Assembly: GCA_905215345.1 (NCBI GenBank)
Contig: CAJMPR010000035.1
Coordinates: forward strand, 1 to 26,585
Length of the DNA stretch: 26,585 nucleotides
Direction: 5' to 3'
Source of the DNA: an uncultured bacterium
GTDB taxonomy: Bacteria > Bacteroidota > Bacteroidia > Bacteroidales > Bacteroidaceae
Of the stretch, positions 1-5,916 are shown in pieces. The position numbers and the translations under genes are program-made. Under the pieces are notes generated by a model, which made no database searches, had not been told where the DNA came from, and saw nothing but the letters and a program-made list of their open reading frames with translations. Within the stretch, counting starts at the first letter, position 1. The number at the start of each line of letters is the position of its first letter.

Positions 1-827
1 GAGGTCAGTGCGGATAATTCCGCATCTGTGATGTCATAGACCATATCGGCATGGATTTGTTCCGATTGTATGGTCAGGGTCTTTTCTTCTTTGTCTACGA
101 GTATGCCGTGTGAGGACAGGCATTCCTGCCACTTCTCATTAGAGAAATAGACAGGGGAGGTGATCAGCTCCTTGTAGGGTTTTGCAGGCTCATCGCTTCT
201 AGGCTTACTTACCATTGGGGTGATAACAGCTTGCAGTTCCTGCAACACGTCTTCCTTGACTGGTTGTGCCGGCTGCTGTTGCTGATGTCCTTTGTAATAA
301 AATCCGTACCCTCCCGATTGGAGTTCTCCAGGCTTCATCCGTCCGTCAGGACGTTCCGCCACCATAGGGGTTCCTGCGTAAAAAAGCCGACCGCCCACTC
401 TACGGAGGTGGTAGCCTTCCTGTTGTCGAGGTGTCCAACCCAGAAAAGGAGGCGGCATCCCATATCTGCCGACCCTGCCGTATTCTCCAATGCCGATGCG
501 GTAGCCGTGCAGTCCCATGGCTACTCTGCCGTTGGCGTTACGTGCATGGACAAAGTTGCGTGGCAAGTCAAAGTCATTCTTTACTATATCCGTAAAGGTG
601 TTATATGCCTTTTTGTTGGCATAGTTCGTTCCCCAGTCGGTAAGAGCCAAAAACTGCTGTTTACTGATTGGATATCGTATTAACGGGGAGTCGTGCCCTT
701 GTACTACCAGCTGGTAGCCCTCTCCGGCAGGCACGATATGGGCTTGCATTCCGTTGCGCATCAACAGATCACGCATTTCGGGTTGCAAGTCCGCTATCCT
801 TGGATTTGTGTGGGTTCGTATGGCCAT
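1..827 (-). CDS. ICE-encoded protein of unknown function, 3' end outside window
   Basis: An open minus-strand frame runs from the ATG at 825-827 to the window edge (275 codons seen, no stop), so the C-terminus is missing. The protein begins MAIRTHTNPRIADLQ. It has a Gly/Arg/Tyr-rich middle (about residues 105-180, with GYRIGIGEYGRVGRYG), then a Gln/Pro linker near residue 187, then a second region resembling the start of another small domain. There is no signal peptide or membrane segment. It starts 5 bases after the stop of the 76-residue gene and is surely co-transcribed with it and the DUF4099 gene. GC-rich coding matches the ICE backbone rather than the cargo. I do not recognise a family with a known function; by context it belongs to the accessory/regulatory genes of Bacteroides conjugative elements. 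The long plus-strand frame at 231-683 is its shadow. Confidence 0.8.
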   Translation of the reverse strand, partial: MAIRTHTNPRIADLQPEMRDLLMRNGMQAHIVPAGEGYQLVVQGHDSPLIRYPISKQQFLALTDWGTNYANKKAYNTFTDIVKNDFDLPRNFVHARNANGRVAMGLHGYRIGIGEYGRVGRYGMPPPFLGWTPRQQEGYHLRRVGGRLFYAGTPMVAERPDGRMKPGELQSGGYGFYYKGHQQQQPAQPVKEDVLQELQAVITPMVSKPRSDEPAKPYKELITSPVYFSNEKWQECLSSHGILVDKEEKTLTIQSEQIHADMVYDITDAELSALT

Positions 828-832
828 ATCAT

Positions 833-1063
833 CTATGCTTCACCGCTCTCCATGGCGGCTTCTAATTGTTTGCTTTTGTAGTGGACGAACTGTTCGGCAG
901 AAGCATCGTTGATTTCCAATGCGCGTTCCGTGCAGTATTCCGCCAGTTCATCCTGCCATTCGGCAGAAAAGTGGTTGACATAATCCAGCCAGCCGTATTC
1001 TCCGCTCTCCATCTTCTCGATGAGAACGTCTTCGGGGTAAAATGCGTTTTGTGCCATAATCAT
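833..1063 (-). CDS. Small acidic ICE protein, unknown function
   Basis: A 76-residue acidic protein beginning MIMAQNAFYPEDVLIEKM. It could equally start at the second Met (ATG at 1055-1057, giving MAQN...). It is probably mostly helical, with many Glu, Tyr and Trp residues and no membrane segment or metal motif. It sits 12 bases after the DUF4099 stop and 5 bases before the next gene, so it is the middle gene of a tight three-gene operon. I do not know a function. It resembles the small soluble proteins conserved in Bacteroidales conjugative transposons. Reality as a gene is supported by the packing, GC-rich backbone-like codon use and lack of a better competing frame. Confidence 0.75.
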   Translation of the reverse strand: MIMAQNAFYPEDVLIEKMESGEYGWLDYVNHFSAEWQDELAEYCTERALEINDASAEQFVHYKSKQLEAAMESGEA

Positions 1064-1075
1064 AAGGATTGAAGG

Positions 1076-1834
1076 TTATTTGTGAAGTCCTGCGCCCATA
1101 TTGCGCTGGGCACTCTTTTTCTGTTCGTTCCAGAGTTCTTCCGTGTACTGTTCTTCGGGTACATAGTCAAGACATCCGTCATCGTCCATGACCCAACAGC
1201 CGTAACAGCCGAAAGTGTATTTGTCCCATTCTCTTTTGGTGTGCTCGCTCCATTTCTGGCAGTCCCCCTGGCAGAAGCGGATGCCGTTCTTCTCGTTCAG
1301 GTCTATGCCGACCGTAACCGGTTCGTCTTCCATCACAAAGGTCAAAGGTTCCCCTTGCTGCATCACCTTGATTTCGGCATTGCTGAGTTTCAGTTCCTCT
1401 GCCAATACCTGAAGGTTGCGGGCGATGACCTGTGTGGGAACGGACATGACCTGGTTGGTCTCGGTGTCGATCTGCACGAATACCTTGGTCTTGCGTCCGT
1501 CCGCCGTTACGGAGTCTGCAAGGATGGTCTTTCCGGATTGGAGCTGCTTTTTCTGCTCCTCGTTGTATTTCTCCAAAGGCGACTTCTTTAATATCGGGAA
1601 GAATATCACATCGGCTTCTCCATTTTCCTTGCGCACGAAAGCGAAACGGCTTCGCTCGGTAACGGTGTTTCCGTTCTCGTCGTTTACCTTGATGGGCAGT
1701 ACGGGAGAGTGTCTGCCGTGACTGATTGCCTCCAAGGTCTGCATGGGCAGGTCTTCAATCATTTCTTGGGTAAGTCCGAACTGCGAGAGGGTGTCGTATG
1801 GCAGTTCTTCAAATTCAAATCGTACTTGTTTCAT
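1076..1834 (-). CDS. DUF4099 domain-containing ICE protein
   Basis: A 252-residue protein starting MKQVRFEFEELPYDTL. The DUF4099 domain fills roughly residues 1-170, with the typical opening 'FEELPYDTLSQFGLTQEMI' and the 'GRHSPVLPIKV' stretch. The C-terminal part carries a Cys-containing segment (YGCWVMDDDGC) and an acidic end. DUF4099 proteins are widespread in Bacteroidetes conjugative elements; their biochemical role is not established. I chose the ATG at 1832-1834 although the frame is open to 1888. The family begins at MK(Q/T)(I/V)RF, and a good promoter (-7 box TACCTTTG) lies inside the would-be extension. It is the first gene of a leftward operon and is divergent from the M23 peptidase gene. 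Confidence 0.88.
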   Translation of the reverse strand: MKQVRFEFEELPYDTLSQFGLTQEMIEDLPMQTLEAISHGRHSPVLPIKVNDENGNTVTERSRFAFVRKENGEADVIFFPILKKSPLEKYNEEQKKQLQSGKTILADSVTADGRKTKVFVQIDTETNQVMSVPTQVIARNLQVLAEELKLSNAEIKVMQQGEPLTFVMEDEPVTVGIDLNEKNGIRFCQGDCQKWSEHTKREWDKYTFGCYGCWVMDDDGCLDYVPEEQYTEELWNEQKKSAQRNMGAGLHK

Positions 1835-1865
1835 ATTTTGATATAATATTTTAATTATACTTTGG

Positions 1866-1896
1866 CAAAGGTATATACTATTATTCATACTTCAAT
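1866..1896 (-). promoter_or_regulatory. Bacteroides-type promoter for the DUF4099 operon
   Basis: On the minus strand, ATTG (1896-1893), 19 bases, then TACCTTTG (1873-1866). The second box matches the Bacteroides -7 consensus TAnnTTTG exactly and the first matches the -33 TTTG at three of four bases. Transcription would begin near 1860, giving a leader of about 26 bases before the chosen ATG at 1834. This supports 1834 as the start. Confidence 0.6.
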
Positions 1897-1943
1897 TTTT
1901 ATTGCTGCAAATAGCCTGATTATTTGTGTTTATTTATGTTTTA

Positions 1944-1971
1944 AGTATGATTATAGTATGATAATCATACT
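1944..1971. promoter_or_regulatory. Putative operator: palindrome plus direct repeat
   Basis: AGTATGAT occurs at 1944-1951 and again at 1955-1962, and the second copy forms a perfect palindrome with ATCATACT (1964-1971) around a single A. A related ATTCATACT lies at about 1883-1891. The site sits between the divergent promoters of the DUF4099 operon and the M23 gene, about 50 bases upstream of each. It looks like a binding site for a dimeric regulator; which one is not known. Confidence 0.5.
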
Positions 1972-2016
1972 CTGAACTTATTTAATGTTATATTTTGAGT
2001 GTAAATCAGGGCATCT

Positions 2017-2049
2017 TTTGGCGTGGACGGAAAACTGTTCCTACATTTG
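2017..2049 (+). promoter_or_regulatory. Bacteroides-type promoter for the M23 peptidase gene
   Basis: TTTG at 2017-2020, 21 bases, then TACATTTG at 2042-2049, matching the Bacteroides -33/-7 consensus. The expected start of transcription (about 2055) coincides with the ATG of the peptidase. The mRNA would therefore have almost no leader. Confidence 0.6.
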
Positions 2050-2054
2050 CATCT

Positions 2055-2729
2055 ATGAGTAAAACACGAATCCTTATAGCCCTTCTTTTGCTATTGTCCG
2101 GAAACCATGCAAAAGCACAGTTCAACACGGTTTCCCGTCCGGGCAATCGCTATAAAGTCACTGTTGAAAATCCCACCCGGACGACAAACAAAGCAGAGGT
2201 GACACCCGAAAGCATCACCTCTGAAAACGAAAAGTCCGTACCCGACAAGGTTGCTTTGTCAAGTACGGACACCAAAAAGAAAGAGCAGGTAGCACGCTAT
2301 CTCAGCGTATGCTATCCGCTCTCATCTGTCAAAATCAATTCGCCATACGGCTATCGGAAAGACCCTTTTACAGGGAAGAGGAAGTTTCACAACGGCATTG
2401 ACCTTCATGCCCGGAGTGCCAAGGTGTTTGCCATGATGCAGGGGAGAGTGCTGAAGGTAGGAGAGGACAAAGTATCAGGAAAATATGTCACGTTACAACA
2501 CGGCAGCTTCACCGTCAGCTATTGCCACCTGTCTCAAATTTTCGTGTCACAGGGGCAGGCAGTTCTGCCGGGTGATGTTGTCGGGATTACAGGCAATACG
2601 GGGCGTAGCACCGGGGAACACCTGCATATTACCTGTAAGTTCAATGGAAATAGCATAGACCCAATGCTCTTTTTAAAACTGATAGAAGATACCCAACAAA
2701 GTTGTGTGGCTGCTTTGACTGTATTGTAA
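2055..2729 (+). CDS. Secreted M23 family (LytM-type) metallopeptidase
   Basis: A 224-residue protein with a signal peptide (residues 1 to about 21, MSKTRILIALLLLLSGNHAKA then QF). A low-complexity linker runs to about residue 85, and a C-terminal M23 domain spans about 90-205. The zinc ligands and catalytic residues are present: H112 and D116 in FHNGID, H158 in YCHL, and H189/H191 in GEHLHI. It should cleave peptidoglycan cross-bridges in the periplasm. In conjugative elements such enzymes are thought to open the wall for the transfer apparatus. I chose the ATG at 2055 because the signal peptide starts there. The frame is open to 1995, but that extension lacks a signal-like sequence and contains the promoter. 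It is the only rightward gene here and ends 15 bases from the convergent nuclease gene. Confidence 0.88.
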   Translation: MSKTRILIALLLLLSGNHAKAQFNTVSRPGNRYKVTVENPTRTTNKAEVTPESITSENEKSVPDKVALSSTDTKKKEQVARYLSVCYPLSSVKINSPYGYRKDPFTGKRKFHNGIDLHARSAKVFAMMQGRVLKVGEDKVSGKYVTLQHGSFTVSYCHLSQIFVSQGQAVLPGDVVGITGNTGRSTGEHLHITCKFNGNSIDPMLFLKLIEDTQQSCVAALTVL

Positions 2730-2744
2730 CGCAAACTATATTGT

Positions 2745-3764
2745 TTAAAAGCAATAGACCTCTTTATACCATTGTATCCATTTTGGCAAATCATAATCGT
2801 GCGTAGTTACAGCATTCAAAACATCATAGTTGGTGAAAGAACTGAATATTCTATCTCCACAGGTCAATGCTTTGTATCGATTGATTGACTTGTCTAACAT
2901 GGTGTTTCTTGCATGATGGCATACCGAGAAAGTTACTGTATGATACTCTCCTGTTTCCTGCAACGCAAATGCAAGCATCTGATTACGCCATAGCTGGTTA
3001 AGTCCGTTTTTGAATGGACAGCCTTCAATCTCAATTAAACCTTGGAATCTTTCCATATTTTTCTTTAGAATATTCCAGTATTCATATCCTATCTTGTGAT
3101 AATGGCATTTCTGAGGCTCTTTGGCTATACTCATGAAATCACATTGAGAACAATTATGCTTGTTTCTATTTGCTTTGCTTTTGTATGCACCGCACATTGT
3201 AAACTCTTTCTCGCTCAGTTTATGTTCTATAAGCCATAGACATAATTTGTCTTCCTTGTTATAATACGCAATTGCGACATCCGCATCCGTTCCGGCCTGG
3301 CTGGAATGGTCATTCAATACACCTGTGCCTTGTTTAATGTCTTGTCCCCAATATTCAAAACAGAATCCACTGAACAACTTGTCTCTTGCTATCTTACTGA
3401 AGTCCGCAGGACATCCTGGAATCATAGGTAATATGCTGTCTGCATCTTCAGAAAGGAGTAAAGGCATGAAAAGATTGATACAAGCAGTCTGTGAACTTAC
3501 GGCATGATAGGCAAACTTATGTGGTTTATAAGCAAATTTACCTTGTTGCATTTCATTCAGCAATGGTATTATCGGTTTGTACAGCATTTCTGGGATAGGG
3601 TTCTCATCTGGGAATATAGCATCGTATTCATGTCCCCTGTATAAACCTCTTTGCGTAGTGATGTATTTTCGCTTCCAGTCTATGATGTGAACATAAATGG
3701 CTTCTTGTTCCGATGTTAAATTACTCGGAAGATAGTATACTACTCCATCGATTGTCTTTTCCAT
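2745..3764 (-). CDS. Putative PD-(D/E)XK nuclease, PGN_0703-like
   Basis: A 339-residue soluble protein. Residues 158-182 show a PD-(D/E)XK core: GTDADVAI (D160/D162), then WLIEHK (E180, K182). The upstream 'SSQTACINLFMPLL' segment is typical of the PGN_0703 group of putative restriction endonucleases. Four cysteines follow the core (C191, C205, C208, C220, the middle pair as CSQC), followed by HYH. They could bind zinc or an Fe-S cluster, as in some PD-(D/E)XK nucleases such as Cas4 and AddB. Function is inferred: a DNA nuclease, possibly for defence or DNA processing. It follows the zinc-ribbon gene by 7 bases, so the two are probably co-transcribed. No methyltransferase or specificity subunit is present. 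AT-rich base composition contrasts with the backbone to its left. Confidence 0.65.
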   Translation of the reverse strand: MEKTIDGVVYYLPSNLTSEQEAIYVHIIDWKRKYITTQRGLYRGHEYDAIFPDENPIPEMLYKPIIPLLNEMQQGKFAYKPHKFAYHAVSSQTACINLFMPLLLSEDADSILPMIPGCPADFSKIARDKLFSGFCFEYWGQDIKQGTGVLNDHSSQAGTDADVAIAYYNKEDKLCLWLIEHKLSEKEFTMCGAYKSKANRNKHNCSQCDFMSIAKEPQKCHYHKIGYEYWNILKKNMERFQGLIEIEGCPFKNGLNQLWRNQMLAFALQETGEYHTVTFSVCHHARNTMLDKSINRYKALTCGDRIFSSFTNYDVLNAVTTHDYDLPKWIQWYKEVYCF

Positions 3765-3771
3765 TTGCGAA

Positions 3772-4299
3772 CTATTCTATAAATTCTATATTCATACAAG
3801 TACGACCGTCAAGTCCAAGTAAACCACTTGATACTAATTCTTTTGCCAGTTCTTTTGCATCTTCAGTACTTACGGCAGTTAGAGAAAGAGTTTCACATTC
3901 ACCAAGTTCAGTAATTATCTTTGCATGATAGTGATGTATAGTATAGATATCCTTGTTATCTAAGGCTGTTTCAATCATCTTTGAACTCCAATTTATTTTA
4001 GAGGCAGGTGCTTTACGGATGTCTTTTAGCATTTTTACTTTTACTGTAGCATCCGTTCCGTTAGGATTTACTTTTCTAAACCTCTTACATCCGCATGAAC
4101 AACACCATATTGGAGGACGACGAGGTATGTTATCTCCACCCATTATGGCTTCCTTTCGGTATTGAAGTGCAAACTCAATTTCAGTCATATCTCCAGTACC
4201 ATACACTATATCAACGACCCTTTCACCGCAATCCGGACATTTTATCGGCTTGCGTGTTACGTCGATAATTCTTGGTTTTCTATCATCTGGCATACTCAT
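3772..4299 (-). CDS. Zinc-ribbon protein of unknown function
   Basis: A 175-residue protein with a probable zinc ribbon made of CPDCGE (about residues 21-26) and CCSCGCKRF (about residues 66-74). The C-terminal half is a small alpha/beta region without a motif I recognise. There is no signal peptide or membrane segment. ATG codons lie at 4297-4299 and 4291-4293 (MSMPDD or MPDD). It is placed 23 bases after the ADP-ribosylglycohydrolase gene and 7 bases before the nuclease gene, so it probably acts with the nuclease. It could be a DNA-binding or adaptor subunit, but that is inference from the neighbour and the zinc ribbon only. Confidence 0.65.
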   Translation of the reverse strand: MSMPDDRKPRIIDVTRKPIKCPDCGERVVDIVYGTGDMTEIEFALQYRKEAIMGGDNIPRRPPIWCCSCGCKRFRKVNPNGTDATVKVKMLKDIRKAPASKINWSSKMIETALDNKDIYTIHHYHAKIITELGECETLSLTAVSTEDAKELAKELVSSGLLGLDGRTCMNIEFIE

Positions 4300-4322
4300 A
4301 TTATCTATTTCTCTCTAATCCG

Positions 4323-5585
4323 TTAATAATTTCTTTCTGTACACGCTTTATCAAATCTATCGAGAACATCACGTATATACTGTGGCAAAAATTCCACCGT
4401 CACATACTTAACCAACCACGAGGGAATACCATAGTAGGCTGCCGCAATACCGCCTGTCATGCAGGCTATTGTATCGCTGTCACCACCGAGTGATACAGCT
4501 AAACGGACGGCCGATTCGTAGTTGTGACTATCCAGGAATGCAATTATCGCTTCCGGACAGGAGCCTTGACAAGTTACGTCAAACTGATATGTCGGGCGAA
4601 TCTCATCGCAAGATCGATGCATATTATAGCCAAAGGTCTGTTCAATATAATCCCGAATTTCATCTTTGGATTTATGCTGGCGAGCCAAGAAGATTGCTGA
4701 AGCAATAGCCTGTGCGCCCTTGATTCCTTCAGGATGATTGTGTGTAACCTCTGCTGATTGTTTGGCAAGTTCAAGTGCTTCGTCAAGCGATGTGGCATAA
4801 TATCCACAAGGACTTACACGCATACCGGCACCATTTCCAAAACTATTGTATGGTTCTTTGGTCTCACTATAAAACAACCACTCATAGAACATTCCGCCAT
4901 ATCCTCTGTTAGGATATTCTTTACCCCAATCGGGCATAGCTTCCCGCAATGGAACTCCACTCAAAAGCCAGTCAGCTACAGCAATGGTCATTACTGTATC
5001 GTCTGTAAACTGAGTTCCCATCGTAAATAAAGCGATATTGGTTGACTTGTGATTGCAAAACTCATAAAATGAACCGACAATATCTCCGATTATAGCACCA
5101 ATAATTCCCCCTGAAATAAGCTGTTCGTCCTTGACTTTACTTGTTTGCAACATTTCCAATGTGCGTTCATCAGATTTACCATCGTAATACTTCTGTAAGG
5201 CATCAGAGAAAATATCGTTAGGACATATGTTATCGAAAAGCGTCATTGATGAGCGGAATTTCAAGGCATCTATTCCACCTAAAATTTCCTCGGCGGATTT
5301 TCCGTCAATGGTAAGCATTGCCATTGTGATTTCGTAGAGGTTTCTGCCTAACAGAGGATGAAGTAAAAACATAATTGCTTCATCGCGGTCTATAATACCA
5401 TAATATTCAGCATTGCGACTATGCCCAAGACCTCGAAGTTGTGGAAATATATACCACATCCAATGCGATTGTTTCTTGCCAGAACGAATTTCCGTCAAGG
5501 CAGAGCCGTATATCTGGCGATGCGCATCAACGAACCGCCTTAAATTGTATTTTGAAATATATTCTTCGTATTTTGCTGAGTTCAT
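4323..5585 (-). CDS. DUF1810 / ADP-ribosylglycohydrolase fusion protein
   Basis: A 420-residue two-domain protein. Residues 1 to about 147 are a DUF1810 domain (SGKKQSHWMWYIFPQLRGLG near 35-54 is its signature). Residues 158-410 are an ADP-ribosylglycohydrolase (ARH/DraG) domain that looks catalytically intact: TDDT at 194-197, GNGAGMR at 250-256, THNHPEG at 281-287 and GGDSDT at 367-372 supply the expected two-Mg2+ ligands. ARH enzymes remove ADP-ribose from proteins, small molecules or nucleic acids; the target here is unknown, as is DUF1810's role. No ADP-ribosyltransferase is visible in the window. It has its own promoter-like sequence and is separated from the XRE gene by a terminator, so it probably heads a three-gene unit with the zinc-ribbon protein and the nuclease. 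Confidence 0.85.
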   Translation of the reverse strand: MNSAKYEEYISKYNLRRFVDAHRQIYGSALTEIRSGKKQSHWMWYIFPQLRGLGHSRNAEYYGIIDRDEAIMFLLHPLLGRNLYEITMAMLTIDGKSAEEILGGIDALKFRSSMTLFDNICPNDIFSDALQKYYDGKSDERTLEMLQTSKVKDEQLISGGIIGAIIGDIVGSFYEFCNHKSTNIALFTMGTQFTDDTVMTIAVADWLLSGVPLREAMPDWGKEYPNRGYGGMFYEWLFYSETKEPYNSFGNGAGMRVSPCGYYATSLDEALELAKQSAEVTHNHPEGIKGAQAIASAIFLARQHKSKDEIRDYIEQTFGYNMHRSCDEIRPTYQFDVTCQGSCPEAIIAFLDSHNYESAVRLAVSLGGDSDTIACMTGGIAAAYYGIPSWLVKYVTVEFLPQYIRDVLDRFDKACTERNY

Positions 5586-5610
5586 ATCGGTAGTGTATTA
5601 AATCTTTATA

Positions 5611-5637
5611 CAAAAATAGTGATTTTTAAAATCCAAA
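5611..5637 (-). promoter_or_regulatory. Promoter-like sequence for the DUF1810-ARH operon
   Basis: On the minus strand, TATTTTTG (5618-5611) matches the Bacteroides -7 box TAnnTTTG. TTTG (5637-5634) lies 15 bases upstream, closer than usual, so the -33 assignment is weak. The expected leader is about 19 bases to the ATG at 5585. Confidence 0.45.
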
Positions 5638-5676
5638 CACTTCATTCTTTGGAAGTTATTTTGGTACTAAAGTAAA

Positions 5677-5700
5677 ATACCACCCCAAAATAGGTGGTAT
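5677..5700 (-). terminator. Rho-independent terminator after the XRE gene
   Basis: ATACCACC (5677-5684) pairs perfectly with GGTGGTAT (5693-5700) around an 8-base loop. Read leftward the stem is followed by a T-rich run (TTTTACTTT). It lies 10 bases after the XRE stop and before the promoter of the next operon, which is the right place for a terminator. Confidence 0.7.
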
Positions 5701-5709
5701 CTACGTTAA

Positions 5710-5916
5710 TTACTCAGTTATCGAATGGAGTAAATCTTTTGTATCGACTTCCAAACACCTTGCGATGGCGACTAAATCATCCAAACTTGGCTGACTCTTA
5801 TTAGTACACCATTTGGATATGGTGGCTTCATTCTTTCCTAATTGAGCCGCAAGCCAACGATTGGTTCGCTTTTTCTCAGCCAAAACTACTTTTAACCTAT
5901 TGATTTCTCGCTTCAT
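5710..5916 (-). CDS. Small XRE-family helix-turn-helix regulator
   Basis: A 68-residue protein that is nearly all one XRE (Cro/CI-type) helix-turn-helix. The motif spans about residues 20-38 (WLAAQLGKNEATISKWCTN), followed by the usual 'QPSLDDLVAIARCLEVDTKDLL'. It should bind DNA as a dimer; there is no extra sensing domain. Its ATG overlaps the TGA of the upstream TPR/protease gene (ATGA at 5913-5916), so translation is probably coupled and the two are one operon. A terminator follows directly. Its target is not visible. Confidence 0.9.
   Translation of the reverse strand: MKREINRLKVVLAEKKRTNRWLAAQLGKNEATISKWCTNKSQPSLDDLVAIARCLEVDTKDLLHSITE

Noticed and set aside
231..683. Long plus-strand open frame (150 codons) overlapping the left ICE gene
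   Set aside because: The minus strand carries an uninterrupted, coherent protein from 827 to the window edge that is in operon spacing with its neighbours. The plus-strand product has no domain-like sequence.
2730..2760. Bidirectional terminator between the convergent M23 and nuclease genes
   Set aside because: Only a 4-bp stem (ATTG/CAAT) with a short T/A loop is visible, too weak to call.
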